NCBI RefSeq assembly: GCF_046736045.1
Contig: NZ_CP177134.1
Location: 1,860,001 to 1,924,000 of the forward strand
Length of the DNA: 64,000 nt
Direction: 5' to 3'
DNA from: Leptospira_A sp046736045
GTDB taxonomy: Bacteria; Spirochaetota; Leptospiria; Leptospirales; Leptospiraceae
Of this stretch, positions 8,105-17,970 are shown piece by piece. The position numbers and the translations under genes were made by a program. The notes under the pieces were generated by a model. That model did no database searches and was not told where the DNA came from. It was given only the letters and a program-made list of their open reading frames with translations. How positions within the stretch are numbered: the stretch's first letter is position 1; each line of letters begins with the position of its first letter.

Positions 8105-9523
8105 TTAAAGGACTTTTCCGGGATTCATAATCCCTTTGGGATCGAAGACAGCTTTGATCGCCCGCATGGAGTCGATCTCCGTTTGTGAGCGGGAAAATCC
8201 AAGGTAATCTTTTTTCAATAAACCGATTCCATGTTCTGCGGAAATGGATCCTTTGTATTTTTGAATGAGCTGGAACATTTCAGGGTCTACCTGTTTGCAC
8301 TTTTGGAAAAAATCACTATCCGACAATTCTTTCGGTTTAACTATATTTAGGTGAAGATTTCCGTCTCCAATGTGTCCGAACAAAGCAATTTCAAATCCTT
8401 GGTATTTGGAAGAGAGAAGGGACTGCATATCATTTAAGAAAGCTTCCATATTGCGAAGTGGTAATGAGATATCGTTTTTGTGAACCGTATGCGCAAGCGA
8501 CAGAGATTCGGAAATTCCTTCTCTATATTTCCAGAAGGTTTGATTTTGTCTGGTGTTTTGGGCAATGGAACCGTCCGTAATCAATTCTTTTTCGGTAATG
8601 GATTCGAGGATGGCAAAAAGTTTTTCTTCATCGGTTTCTTCCGAAACCTCATATTCCATGAGCACGTAATATTCGCTAGGTGTCGAGAAAGGGTCGGATA
8701 CTCCCAAATGTTCTTTTACTTTATTCAGACAATAGTCCGTTAAAAATTCGAACGCAAGTAACGGCAGTGAAAAATTATGAGTCTCTTTGAATATCTCCAG
8801 GATATTTTTGTATTCGGGAACCGCAAGGAACACAACACGAATGTCTTTGGGTGGTTTTGTGAGTTTGACGATAGCTTCCGTTATAATCCCCAGGGTTCCT
8901 TCGGAACCGATAAACAAGTGTTTGAGATCATAGCCGGTGTTATTTTTTAGAATTTCTCCGTTGAAGCGAAGCACTTCTCCTTTTCCTGTTACGACTGTTA
9001 GTCCCAAAATCCAATCCCTGATGAGTCCGTAATGTACAACTCTTACGCCACCTGCATTCGTAGCGATATTTCCTCCGATATGGCTGGAACCCGTTGCTGC
9101 AAAATCCACTGGAAAATAAAATCCTCTTTCTTCCGCTTGTGTGTGCAGTTCTTTGGTAATCATACCGGCTTGGATATGTAATGCGCCGAGAAAAGGATCA
9201 AAATCCACGACTTTGTTCATTTTGGAAAGAGAGATGACGATTTCGCTGTCTTTTGCGACGGCTCCGCCTGCGTATCCGGTACGACCACCTGACGGAACAA
9301 TGGCGATTCCGTTCCGATATGCATAACCCACAGCTTTGGCAACATCTTCCGTAGTCTCGGGAAGGATCAGTATCTGGTAATTCGGTTTATAAACTTTAGT
9401 GCGATCCGTTCCGTAAGAATCAAATGTTCCCTGATCCAGTTTTCCATCGTCTCTTGTAAAAACTTTTTCTTTGCCAAGCAGTTGAATCAAATCTTCTTTC
9501 GCATTGTCTGTTGCAATCGTCAT
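8105..9523 (-). CDS. FAD-binding 2-hydroxyacid dehydrogenase (GlcD / D-lactate dehydrogenase type)
   Basis: 472 aa from the ATG at 9523, chosen because AAAGGAAATAC lies just before it; a longer frame to 9583 overlaps the polyphosphate kinase gene and lacks such a site. Residues about 35-215 are a PCMH-type FAD-binding domain (PSGGRTGYAGGAV and HIGGNIATNAGGVRVVHYG), and the C-terminal half is the FAD-linked oxidase domain with the conserved GHIGDGNLHLNI and AEHGIGLLKK motifs. The family oxidises D-lactate, glycolate or D-2-hydroxyglutarate, passing electrons to quinone or a partner protein; the precise substrate cannot be told. It lies 10 bp downstream of ppk on the same strand. Confidence 0.9.
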   Translation of the reverse strand: MTIATDNAKEDLIQLLGKEKVFTRDDGKLDQGTFDSYGTDRTKVYKPNYQILILPETTEDVAKAVGYAYRNGIAIVPSGGRTGYAGGAVAKDSEIVISLSKMNKVVDFDPFLGALHIQAGMITKELHTQAEERGFYFPVDFAATGSSHIGGNIATNAGGVRVVHYGLIRDWILGLTVVTGKGEVLRFNGEILKNNTGYDLKHLFIGSEGTLGIITEAIVKLTKPPKDIRVVFLAVPEYKNILEIFKETHNFSLPLLAFEFLTDYCLNKVKEHLGVSDPFSTPSEYYVLMEYEVSEETDEEKLFAILESITEKELITDGSIAQNTRQNQTFWKYREGISESLSLAHTVHKNDISLPLRNMEAFLNDMQSLLSSKYQGFEIALFGHIGDGNLHLNIVKPKELSDSDFFQKCKQVDPEMFQLIQKYKGSISAEHGIGLLKKDYLGFSRSQTEIDSMRAIKAVFDPKGIMNPGKVL

Positions 9524-9533
9524 TGTATTTCCT

Positions 9534-11612
9534 TTATATTTCCGCAAGATCAATCTGCGAGTTGACCGCAGGATCATCTTCACCGGGGAAAAGTCTTGTA
9601 TAAGATCCGTCCGATTCCAGAACCCTTGCTTGGGTATTGTCCCGCAACAACAGATCTAAAATCTTGTCGATTCGTTTTTTATGTTTATCCTGAAGGATCG
9701 GGAACATAACTTCAATTCGGCGCTGAAAGTTCCTAGGCATACAATCCGCAGAAGCCAGATATACTTCGTTTTTTCCTCCGTTTTGAAAGAAATAGATACG
9801 TGAGTGCTCCAGATAACGACCGATAATCGAACGAACCCTTATGTTCTCGGAAACCCCTTTGATTCCGGGGCGGAGGCAGCAGATTCCTCTGATGATTAGG
9901 TCGATTTTCACCCCTGCTTGACTGGCTTCATATAACTTCATGATCACATCGGGATCAACGAGTGAGTTCATTTTGAATATGACTCTTGCCGGTTTTTTCG
10001 CACGGGCATTTTCCGTTTCTCTTTGAATCAAATTTAAAAAGCCCTCTTTCAGAAAAGTAGGTGCCGCATAAATCTGAGTCAGTTTCGGCATTTTGCCGGA
10101 ACTGGTGATCGTATTGAAAAGGATGGCCACATCTTCCGTGATCTCCGGTTCCGCCGTAAACAAACTCACGTCCGTATAAAATCTTGCTGTTGTGGAATTG
10201 TAATTCCCTGTTCCCAGATGGACATAGCGGTTTAATTTGTCGTCTTCCCGTCTAACAATGAGTAACATTTTGCAATGGATTTTGAGACCGACAACCCCGT
10301 AAACTACGTGTACTCCGAAGTCTTCCAGTTTTTGCGCCCAACGGATATTTCTTTCTTCATCGAACCTGGCTTTGAGTTCTACTAGTACAGTTACTTGTTT
10401 CCCGTTTTCCGCGGCTTCACCTAAGTATTGTATAATGGGAGAATCTCCCGAAGTTCTGTATAAGGTCATCTTGATCGCAAGTACTTTCGGGTCTTGGCTT
10501 GCAATTTTTAACATGTCTTCAATGGAGCGGAAACTTTCGTAAGGGTGATGGAGCAGGTGGTCCGTTTTTCTGATTTCCTGGAAAATGGATTCTCCTTTTT
10601 TCAGATTGAAACCTGATTTCGGTTTCGGATAAGTAAATTTCAAATGACCTGTTTTGTCCAAACCTTGAAAGAACATAAGATCGTTTAAGTTGAGTAAAGT
10701 GGGTATTTCCATCACCTGGTAATCTTCCAGCTCCAAAAGGCCTTTGAGAATATCCTTGATATGGCCGGCACCACTATGAACATCCAGACGAATGGCTTCT
10801 CCCCACATTCTGTTTTTCAATTCGTTCTTCATTTTTGTGAGAAGATCGCCTATGTTCTGTTCTTCGTTAAAGGAAATGTCCGCATCCCGTACGATTTTAA
10901 ACGTATGGATTTGTTTTACGTCCATTCCGTAAAAAAGATCGCTTAAATGAAGTTTGATGATCTCTTCCAGCGGAAAATACCTTCTTTCATCCGGATCGGA
11001 GGTTGCAGGCAATTGCAAAAAACGGGGAAGAACATTCGGCACTTGAACGATTGCAAATAATTCTTTGATTTTGTTTTTGTCTTCATCCGAATAAAGAGTG
11101 ATTCCCAAATTCAAAGTTCTGTTCAAAAGATGAGGGAAAGGATGGGACGGATCGATCGCCAGAGGAGTAAGGATGGAGGATACTTCTCTTTTGTAATAGT
11201 TTTTGACGAACTGAATGTCTTCTCCGCGAAGATCCTTCGGGTCTTGAACGATTTTGATTTTGTTTTCGCTTAATTCATGTAAGATGTCCGAGAGGATTTC
11301 ATACTGAGTTTTGACAAAGCCCGATACTTTTTCATAAACTTCGCTGATGATTTCGGATGTACGTTTTCCATTTAGGCTTCTTTCGTCTACACCTGCTGTT
11401 TTCAGGTTGAGTAAACCCGCCACGCGTACCATAAAAAATTCGTCTAAATTGTTCTCTGTAATACATAGGAACTTCAATCGTTCCAAAAGAGGGTTTCCGG
11501 TGTTTTGGGCTTCCTCGAGGACTCGAAAATTGAAATCGACCCAGGAAAGTTCTCTGTCAAAAAAGATATTTGGGTTCCCCAGTTCTATTTTTTCTGGTGG
11601 GTTAGCAGTCAT
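9534..11612 (-). CDS. ppk1: Polyphosphate kinase 1
   Basis: 692 aa from the ATG at 11612 (a TTG three codons upstream is an alternative; neither has a clear ribosome-binding site). The enzyme reversibly transfers the gamma phosphate of ATP to inorganic polyphosphate. The N-terminal domain starts FFDRELSWVDFNFRVLEEA, typical of PPK1; the core has two phospholipase-D-like catalytic domains. The active-site histidine motif LKIHCKMLLI and the following VHLGTGNYN are present, as is IIRGICCLRPG near residue 590. Length matches the family. It is divergently oriented from fliD across a 93-bp gap and is the first gene of a three-gene minus-strand set. Confidence 0.95.
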   Translation of the reverse strand: MTANPPEKIELGNPNIFFDRELSWVDFNFRVLEEAQNTGNPLLERLKFLCITENNLDEFFMVRVAGLLNLKTAGVDERSLNGKRTSEIISEVYEKVSGFVKTQYEILSDILHELSENKIKIVQDPKDLRGEDIQFVKNYYKREVSSILTPLAIDPSHPFPHLLNRTLNLGITLYSDEDKNKIKELFAIVQVPNVLPRFLQLPATSDPDERRYFPLEEIIKLHLSDLFYGMDVKQIHTFKIVRDADISFNEEQNIGDLLTKMKNELKNRMWGEAIRLDVHSGAGHIKDILKGLLELEDYQVMEIPTLLNLNDLMFFQGLDKTGHLKFTYPKPKSGFNLKKGESIFQEIRKTDHLLHHPYESFRSIEDMLKIASQDPKVLAIKMTLYRTSGDSPIIQYLGEAAENGKQVTVLVELKARFDEERNIRWAQKLEDFGVHVVYGVVGLKIHCKMLLIVRREDDKLNRYVHLGTGNYNSTTARFYTDVSLFTAEPEITEDVAILFNTITSSGKMPKLTQIYAAPTFLKEGFLNLIQRETENARAKKPARVIFKMNSLVDPDVIMKLYEASQAGVKIDLIIRGICCLRPGIKGVSENIRVRSIIGRYLEHSRIYFFQNGGKNEVYLASADCMPRNFQRRIEVMFPILQDKHKKRIDKILDLLLRDNTQARVLESDGSYTRLFPGEDDPAVNSQIDLAEI

Positions 11613-11705
11613 AATTATCAAATTGAGGAAGGAAAAAATTCTGTAAATTCCTAATCATTTAGGCGAATTCGACGACACTAGATTCAGAGAGGTTATAGGA
11701 ATAAA

Positions 11706-13625
11706 ATGCCAGCATATACGATGCCAGGTCTTATGACCGGCCAAAATACCAACGAAATCGTCAAAAAGCTAGTAGAATTGGAGCGTCGTCCCATCAAAAG
11801 ATGGGAAACCGAAAATGAATACGGCAAAGCACAGATTCAAGTCTGGAATGAGGTAAAAAACCTCACGACCAATTTGCAAACCAAAACCCGTGCGCTGGTT
11901 TCCTTTACCGCTCCTTTTGCCACAAAATCAGTCACCTCTTCTGTGGAAGGTGCCATTACCGGGGAAGCTTCCCGTGCCGCAAAATCCGGCGAAAGACCTC
12001 TCGAAATTTTAGAACTTGCCACAAAGCACCAGTTATCCGGAGTCCCTGTAGATACCGAATTGAAATTATCCGCAGGGAGTTTTAGTATTTATTCCGGCAA
12101 ATTGAAAGAAACAATCCAGTTTCCCGGTGGAAATCTTTCCGAACTTTGCAATTCCATTCGCAATTTGGCAGGTTCTGTCGCCCAAGCCACGGTTATAAAA
12201 ATCGATAAAGATTCTTCTCTTGTTACTGTAATGTCTGTTAAAACAGGAAAAGCGAATGCATTGCAATTTTCCGATCCGGATGGAATTTTAAAAGCTGCAG
12301 GACTTGTAGGAGAAAACAAAGCAGCGGGAGAAATCGCTTCGACCCTTCTGGTTTTGAATTTGGAAACTGCCATTCCGTTTGAAGAAGATCGTTTTAAGAG
12401 TTCGAAAGAGTTGGATAGAAAAATTTCCAAAACGGAAATTGCAACCGTCATCAAAGCGGATACTGCCTTTTTATTGGATGTGAATCCATTGGAAATTGCT
12501 CCTCGGTCCTATCTTGAATTTCAAGTGGAAGGAGAAGCTCCTTCTTCCTGGGAATTGGGGATCTCTGCCGACAAAGAAGGCAATGTAAGAAACAAAGTGG
12601 TTCCTGTATCTTTGAAAGAAGGAAAATATTCTCTTTCCGTTTCGGATTTTGCAGAAGGAAAAAAGTTAACAAAAGTTATCTTGACGAATGCTTCTGCAAC
12701 GGATGTGGTTTTAAAATCGGTAACATTGATCCAACCTCCGCAACCGGGAACCGCAGAACCTTTGAAAGTTTTGGCGGAACCGAAAGATGCCAAGTTTAAA
12801 ATCGACGGCGTTGAAATCACACGCGAATCGAATGATGCAATCACCGATGTTTTGGAAGGAATTTCCTTTTCCATTCATAAACCGACTACTGAACCCGTGA
12901 CCCTTAATATCAATGTGGATAATAAAAAGGGAATGGAACTCATCAAGGAATGGGTCGCTGCTTATAACGAACTTATGAAATTTTCCAAAGAAGTTACCTC
13001 TGTGGAAAAAAATTCGAAAATCTCCGACAAAAAAGCAAGTGATAATACCAAAGAACTGGATATCTCCAAAGAGTTTTGGGACAATAAAGTCAAGTCGGGA
13101 GTTCTCGCCGGGGAAAATTCCATCTTACGTTTGATAGCTGGTATGAAGACTGTTGCCAATTCATATTATCCCGTAACAAAAGAATCCGGATTCAGGGTTC
13201 TTACCGATATCGGAGTTTCCACTGGTGCCGTAGGTTCCAATTGGGAAAAAATCCAGGACGGAGCACTTGTCATTGACGAAGCAAAACTCATTCAGGCTCT
13301 TTCCGACAATCCGGACGGAGTACGTGAACTGTTTGCGTCGGATACGAATAACGATGCTAAGATGGAAGACGGCGTCGGAGTCAGGTTGCTTGAAAATCTC
13401 AAACCGTACAATCAGTACGCTTCGGGAATTGTTACCAGCAAGGTTAAACTTTTGGAAGATACTTTGGCCGGTAACAATAAAAAAATCAAAGAGCACGAAT
13501 CGCACTTAATCAGTTATGAAGCAAAACTAAAACAAAGATTTCTCTATATGGAACAAGGCGTAGGGAAAAACAAATCAGTCGGGACTTATTTACAAAACAA
13601 TCTATTTCGAGGCGGCCAGGATTAA
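11706..13625 (+). CDS. fliD: Flagellar filament-capping protein FliD
   Basis: 639 aa. Hook-associated protein 2, which caps the growing filament and drives flagellin assembly; in spirochaetes the filament is periplasmic. The N-terminal FliD region (MPGLMTGQNTNEIVKKLVEL, then EYGKAQIQVWNEV) and the C-terminal FliD domain (GMELIKEWVAAYNELMKF through ISYEAKLKQRFLYMEQ) are both recognisable, with a less conserved middle section. The start is supported by TAGGA seven bases before the ATG. The next gene begins one base after the stop codon, so translation is probably coupled. No other flagellar structural gene is present in the window. Confidence 0.92.
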   Translation: MPAYTMPGLMTGQNTNEIVKKLVELERRPIKRWETENEYGKAQIQVWNEVKNLTTNLQTKTRALVSFTAPFATKSVTSSVEGAITGEASRAAKSGERPLEILELATKHQLSGVPVDTELKLSAGSFSIYSGKLKETIQFPGGNLSELCNSIRNLAGSVAQATVIKIDKDSSLVTVMSVKTGKANALQFSDPDGILKAAGLVGENKAAGEIASTLLVLNLETAIPFEEDRFKSSKELDRKISKTEIATVIKADTAFLLDVNPLEIAPRSYLEFQVEGEAPSSWELGISADKEGNVRNKVVPVSLKEGKYSLSVSDFAEGKKLTKVILTNASATDVVLKSVTLIQPPQPGTAEPLKVLAEPKDAKFKIDGVEITRESNDAITDVLEGISFSIHKPTTEPVTLNINVDNKKGMELIKEWVAAYNELMKFSKEVTSVEKNSKISDKKASDNTKELDISKEFWDNKVKSGVLAGENSILRLIAGMKTVANSYYPVTKESGFRVLTDIGVSTGAVGSNWEKIQDGALVIDEAKLIQALSDNPDGVRELFASDTNNDAKMEDGVGVRLLENLKPYNQYASGIVTSKVKLLEDTLAGNNKKIKEHESHLISYEAKLKQRFLYMEQGVGKNKSVGTYLQNNLFRGGQD

Positions 13626-13626
13626 C

Positions 13627-14586
13627 ATGAATATCTATATCAATGATCAAAAATTAGAAACAAAATTGAATGGGGAAACTCATTTAGGTGAAGTGCTGGA
13701 TCAAATTCAAAAATGGATCGAATCCAACGGAAAGTATCTCCGTCATTTTACGATTAACGGACAAGAGATCAATCGCTCCGAAGTGGAAACTTGGGGAGTG
13801 GAAAAAGCCGAAAGAATCGATCTGATCGTCGGTGAAGAATTGGATATCATTGAAGATAGTCTTGTCGAATTGGATCGTTATGTGGATATCGTCGGTACCA
13901 CACTTGTAGGAAGAGACTCTCTTACCGAAAAGGAAAATCTGGATTTGAAAGAAGGGATGCCTTGGATCGAATCGATGATCCTATCTACAAAAAAACTCCT
14001 TCATTTGAACCTAGCCTCGATTCGTCCGATGGGGAAAGGTAAAAATGTGGAAGAGATCATTGAGTCTCTGAAACAAGGATCGCAAAACTTAGATTCTACG
14101 AATTCCATTGAAGCGTTTTTGGAAGACCTGCGCGATTTGAAGCTTTTTTTAATAGATTTAAGCGCGCGTTTGGCTGTAATCCGAATGGATGATTCCGCTT
14201 TGTTTGAAATCATTCGCAAGTTTGTTACAGATAAAGAGAAAGTCAAAAAAGACTTTATGCTTGTGAATGAAAACTTTCAGTCGGGAAAGGATTATCTTGC
14301 TACTGAAATTTTAACGGATGCAGTCGGGCGATTGAATTCTCTAACTTCCGCACTCGTTTCCCTGCAAGCCCGCCATACGGAAAACAAATGGTCTGAAATC
14401 CTGATTGAAGGAAAGTCTTTGGGAGAGATCACCGCCACTTTGAACGAAACTTTGAATGGAATCGCAGCTGCAATGGAAAAAAACGACATCGTATTTGCAG
14501 GTGATATTTTAGAATACGAACTTCCCGAGTTATTGGAAGGGATGGTTCCGTTTCTGGAAAAGATTTTGGAAGGAATTAAAACTTAA
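13627..14586 (+). CDS. Conserved protein encoded directly after fliD
   Basis: 319 aa, not recognised as a named family. No signal peptide or membrane segment. The first ~75 residues form a short beta-rich, ubiquitin-like or flagellar-accessory-like region (MNIYINDQKLETKLNGE ... ERIDLIVGEEL), and the rest is predicted mostly helical with regular Leu/Glu/Lys heptad-like patterns (IIESLKQGSQNLD to the C-terminus EGMVPFLEKILEGIKT). It starts one base after the fliD stop, so a flagellar role is likely. Since no FliS- or FliT-type chaperone gene follows fliD here, it could be a chaperone or regulator of the cap protein; this is inference. Confidence 0.75.
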   Translation: MNIYINDQKLETKLNGETHLGEVLDQIQKWIESNGKYLRHFTINGQEINRSEVETWGVEKAERIDLIVGEELDIIEDSLVELDRYVDIVGTTLVGRDSLTEKENLDLKEGMPWIESMILSTKKLLHLNLASIRPMGKGKNVEEIIESLKQGSQNLDSTNSIEAFLEDLRDLKLFLIDLSARLAVIRMDDSALFEIIRKFVTDKEKVKKDFMLVNENFQSGKDYLATEILTDAVGRLNSLTSALVSLQARHTENKWSEILIEGKSLGEITATLNETLNGIAAAMEKNDIVFAGDILEYELPELLEGMVPFLEKILEGIKT

Positions 14587-14607
14587 AAGTTTTAAGATAC
14601 CTTTTAA

Positions 14608-15351
14608 GTGGCATTATTTTTAGATTTAGACAATACGATCTTACCGTCTAAGGAAGCATATGCGGAATCCATTTCCAAATTGGCTTCCGTTTGGAAACAA
14701 AAAGAGCTGGGAGATGAAAACGATTTTCTTTACAGGTATGCGGAAGCAAGGAAGATCGTTAAACAAAGATTAGAAGGTCATACTTCCAGCCGGCTTCGTC
14801 TTTTATGTTTTAAAGAGATGGTAAGTGAAAAATGGAATGGGATTTCCGTAAAAAAAACGGAAAACATTCTGGATCTGGAAGCAAGCTATTTTGAATTTTT
14901 CACCGATTATCTCAAAAAGGAAAAAAAACAAAACCCTATATGGGCGGAGGTATTTTCCTCTTTAAAATCCATATCCTCCAACAGGCAGATTTTTTTTCTT
15001 ACAAATGAAAATTTAAAAACACAATTGCTGAAGATCAGGGCTTTTTTTCCTTCCGATCTCCGGTTCCATCTAATTACTTCCGAAGACATCGGTGTGGAAA
15101 AACCCGATAAAAAATATTTTGATTTTGCATTAAAAAGTTCCGAATCAAAACCAAGCGAATGTTATATGGTAGGTGATAGCCTCGGAGACGATATCGAAGG
15201 AGCGAAAAAAGCAGGTATACCTGCCATCTACCAAAAACAAAGATTCGGCGATAATGAGGAAATTCGAACTTTAAGTGAAACTCCTATCGTTTTGGAATCT
15301 GAAAATCTGATATCTACGTTTACTTATATCAGTAAACAATGGAATATATAA
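14608..15351 (+). CDS. HAD-superfamily hydrolase, subfamily I
   Basis: 247 aa phosphatase-type protein starting with a GTG at 14608. All four HAD motifs are visible: DLDNT (Asp6/Asp8) at the very N-terminus, FFLTNEN (motif II), the Lys in EKPDKKYF, and MVGDSLGDDIEGAKKAG (motif IV). The helical cap inserted between motifs I and II fits subfamily I enzymes such as nucleotidases and phosphoglycolate-type phosphatases; the substrate is unknown. The start is unusual: a perfect 9-bp AT-rich inverted repeat (14581-14589 / 14601-14609) spans the end of the upstream gene and the GTG, which might occlude initiation. Probably read through from fliD. The ORF ends 18 bp from a convergent gene. Confidence 0.85.
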   Translation: MALFLDLDNTILPSKEAYAESISKLASVWKQKELGDENDFLYRYAEARKIVKQRLEGHTSSRLRLLCFKEMVSEKWNGISVKKTENILDLEASYFEFFTDYLKKEKKQNPIWAEVFSSLKSISSNRQIFFLTNENLKTQLLKIRAFFPSDLRFHLITSEDIGVEKPDKKYFDFALKSSESKPSECYMVGDSLGDDIEGAKKAGIPAIYQKQRFGDNEEIRTLSETPIVLESENLISTFTYISKQWNI

Positions 15352-15370
15352 CGAAATGAATTTCTTTATA

Positions 15371-15988
15371 TCAGCTGCTTTTGCTTCTGTTGAAGAAATG
15401 AAATAGATCGCCGGAATTCAATTCCAATCTTTCCAAATATTCGCTTGTTAGTCGACTTCCGGATTCTATATCCCAGGATTGCCCGTTTTTGTTCAGGAAG
15501 CGGGATATTTTTTTGTATGTAGGTTCTACGAGCCAGTATTCTCTGATTCCGTTCTTGAGATAGGTCATCATTCTATTTTGCAGATCGTAAAGGCTGGAAG
15601 AAAGAATTTCAACAATCATTTCCGGAACCGAATGGATACCGGTTTTGTCAATACAGGCAATAGGACTTCGGAAGTAACATATATCCGGAAGAAGGATTTC
15701 ACCGGAAGGTAAAAATAGATTTGTTTCTTCTAAAATTTCCCCCGACGATTCCATTCCTATTGCATTTTGAATGAGGCTGACTATTCTTTTTTGAATTTTA
15801 TAATCCTGGAAAGATTTACCCAATTCCAAATGAAGAACTCCGTCTACAATTCGATAGACGTAGCCGTCGCGGGGCAATTCCTGAAATTCCTTCGGAGTGG
15901 CCCTCCAGCCAATATAACGAGGACCATACGATGCTATCGGAAAGTCCTTCTCCAGGTCGAATTCTATTTTGGCCATTGATGTTTGCAT
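15371..15988 (-). CDS. Uma2 family (DUF820) restriction-endonuclease-fold protein
   Basis: 205 aa. Shows the PD-(D/E)xK-type signature of the Uma2 family: a Glu in RIVDGVLHLE, LLPDICYF (Asp), then EMIVEILSSS followed by Lys and the strongly conserved GIREYWLVEP. These proteins are abundant in cyanobacteria and Leptospira, usually of unknown target, and thought to be nucleases by fold. The start ATG is two bases after the stop codon of the upstream chemoreceptor gene, so they probably share a transcript; a second ATG four codons in is an alternative start. No restriction-modification partner is nearby. Confidence 0.85.
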   Translation of the reverse strand: MQTSMAKIEFDLEKDFPIASYGPRYIGWRATPKEFQELPRDGYVYRIVDGVLHLELGKSFQDYKIQKRIVSLIQNAIGMESSGEILEETNLFLPSGEILLPDICYFRSPIACIDKTGIHSVPEMIVEILSSSLYDLQNRMMTYLKNGIREYWLVEPTYKKISRFLNKNGQSWDIESGSRLTSEYLERLELNSGDLFHFFNRSKSS

Positions 15989-15990
15989 TG

Positions 15991-17730
15991 TTAAGTTTTG
16001 AATTTATTGATTTCAGTTTGTAAATCTTCGGAAAGAAGGTTCAACGAATTTGCAGAAGCTGTAATGTCTTCTGAAAATCGTAATTGTTCGTGAGAATTTT
16101 TGGAAATGGTTTTTGTGTTTTCAGAAATCCGATTGGAAATATGTGCGAGTTCCATGGTTGAAGCATTTAATTCTTCGGTACTGGCGGAAACTTCTTCGGT
16201 TGTTGCCGATACACTTTGCATTTCTTCCGTTACCGACTCGATAGAAGAAACTATATTTTGGAAGGTTTCTCCTACTTGGTTTACCATTTGTACGCCTTGC
16301 TCTACTTCTTTGCTTCCATTCTCCATAGTTCCAATGGCATCAATGGTGTTCTTTTGAATCTTTCCTATAAGGTCTGTGATTTGTTTTGTTGCAGATTCCG
16401 ATTTTTCAGCAAGCTTTCTAACTTCGTCCGCAACAACAGCAAAACCTTTTCCGTGTTCTCCCGCTCTTGCGGCTTCGATGGCGGCATTTAAAGCAAGTAG
16501 GTTCGTTTGACTTGCGATTTGGCTGATTGTTCCTACGATTTCGCCGATCTGTTTTGAGTTTTCACCTAATGTATGTATACTGGAAGAAATTCCCGCAACA
16601 GATGAGTTTACAACCTGCATTTGTTGAATGGTTTTGGAGACGACACTGCGTCCATTTTGAACTTTTTCCAAAACACCGGACGTTACACTGGAAACCGTAG
16701 ATGTTGCTTCTGCGATTTTCTGCATTGCCTGGGAATTCTCATCCATGGCGCGTTTGCTTTCCGAAAATGCTTGCAGCTGATTTTCAGCACCTTGTTCCAC
16801 TTCTATAATTTTGGAAGCAATATCATTTGCCGAGACGGATGATTGTTTTGCATTGGAATAAAGGTCTTTGGATGATTTTGCCACTTGCACGGAAGCTTCT
16901 GCCACATGGCCGATCATACTTCTTAAATTTGAGGTCATAAAATTAAAACTGTCGGATAGTTGTCCAAACTCATCTTTGAAGCTAATGTCTGTTTTGTGGG
17001 TTAAGTCGCCTTCGCCGGCTTTGTCTATTACAAACATAATCTTATTGATTTTTGACGAAATTAAGTTTGCAAAAATATAAGATACGATCAGGGAAAAAAT
17101 CAGAGAAACCAGATTTGTGAAAATAAAAATGTATTTTAAACCCTGAAGCCTTCTTTCATAAATGATCTCTTCTCTTCCTCCTGCGCCCACAACCCAATCC
17201 CAGGGTTGGTAGTATGCCTGGTAGGCAATAAAATAGTAAATAGGTTCTCCAGCGTTCTGCCACAACTCTCTTACAACCCTTCCTGTTGCTTTCGGATTGG
17301 ACCATGTATCCCGAACGGTATATTTTCCATTGATTTGGTAATCCCAAAGATTTACTTTTTCCACATTGAACGGGTGCATCGTAAATGTACCAGTAGGGTG
17401 AGAAGCCCAAAGATACATGTAATCATTTGTGGACATTTTTGTTTTGCTGATATCCCTTGTTCCATCAGGGAGTTTGGGTCCGACGATATACACCTTTGCA
17501 ATTTCTTGCGCTTCTTCCAAGGTGAGATCGCCTGCTTTAACTCTTTCATTCAAAGCATCGATAAAACCGACGCTATCTTTCAAAACATTGGTAAACATCT
17601 CTCCTCCCACATCCAATACCTGCGCCTTCGCATTTTCATAGGAGATAAAAAAACTGATCGTTAGAACGGATGTTAATAAGACGAAAATGATAGCCATCAA
17701 TTGCAATTTTAAACTTATACTTTTTATCAC
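15991..17730 (-). CDS. Methyl-accepting chemotaxis protein with single Cache domain
   Basis: 579 aa from a GTG at 17728-17730, chosen because AAGGA lies six bases upstream and the first membrane helix (LKLQLMAIIFVLLTSVLTISFF) then begins right after the start; a longer frame to 17763 lacks this. A periplasmic sensory domain of the sCache type follows (YMYLWASHPTGTFTMHPFN, then YQPWDWVVGAGG), then a second membrane helix near residue 220, HAMP, and the cytoplasmic signalling hairpin with the highly conserved QTNLLALNAAIEAARAGEHG. The sCache type commonly binds small organic acids. It transmits to CheA/CheW, which are not in this window. Confidence 0.95.
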   Translation of the reverse strand: MIKSISLKLQLMAIIFVLLTSVLTISFFISYENAKAQVLDVGGEMFTNVLKDSVGFIDALNERVKAGDLTLEEAQEIAKVYIVGPKLPDGTRDISKTKMSTNDYMYLWASHPTGTFTMHPFNVEKVNLWDYQINGKYTVRDTWSNPKATGRVVRELWQNAGEPIYYFIAYQAYYQPWDWVVGAGGREEIIYERRLQGLKYIFIFTNLVSLIFSLIVSYIFANLISSKINKIMFVIDKAGEGDLTHKTDISFKDEFGQLSDSFNFMTSNLRSMIGHVAEASVQVAKSSKDLYSNAKQSSVSANDIASKIIEVEQGAENQLQAFSESKRAMDENSQAMQKIAEATSTVSSVTSGVLEKVQNGRSVVSKTIQQMQVVNSSVAGISSSIHTLGENSKQIGEIVGTISQIASQTNLLALNAAIEAARAGEHGKGFAVVADEVRKLAEKSESATKQITDLIGKIQKNTIDAIGTMENGSKEVEQGVQMVNQVGETFQNIVSSIESVTEEMQSVSATTEEVSASTEELNASTMELAHISNRISENTKTISKNSHEQLRFSEDITASANSLNLLSEDLQTEINKFKT

Positions 17731-17914
17731 CGGAATTCCTTTGGTTAGATAAAGATGGAACACTTATCTATGTGAGAGTGGACGAAACAGATAGCAGAGA
17801 GATGAAAATGATTTTCCAGTTTGTAAAATAAATGTCGCCGGGTTTTCGGGTGAATCAAACGGAATTGGAAATTTCCGATAGACAGGGGTAAGTGTTATTT
17901 GTTTGAAGCAAATG

Positions 17915-17941
17915 AATCAGTAAGTCGGGGACTTACTGATT
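17915..17941 (-). terminator. Hairpin downstream of methyltransferase gene
   Basis: Perfect 11-bp inverted repeat (AATCAGTAAGT at 17915-17925 with its complement at 17931-17941) and a 5-nt loop, about 30 bp past the stop of the minus-strand methyltransferase gene. The expected T-run is missing on both strands, so termination efficiency is uncertain and a regulatory palindrome near the chemoreceptor promoter is also possible. Confidence 0.4.
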
Positions 17942-17970
17942 GGAAAAATGAAGTGTTGACTAGATGGATT

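Noticed and set aside
9524..9583. N-terminal extension of the FAD-linked dehydrogenase
   Set aside because: Overlaps the polyphosphate kinase coding end and lacks a ribosome-binding site, whereas AAAGGAAATAC precedes the ATG at 9523.
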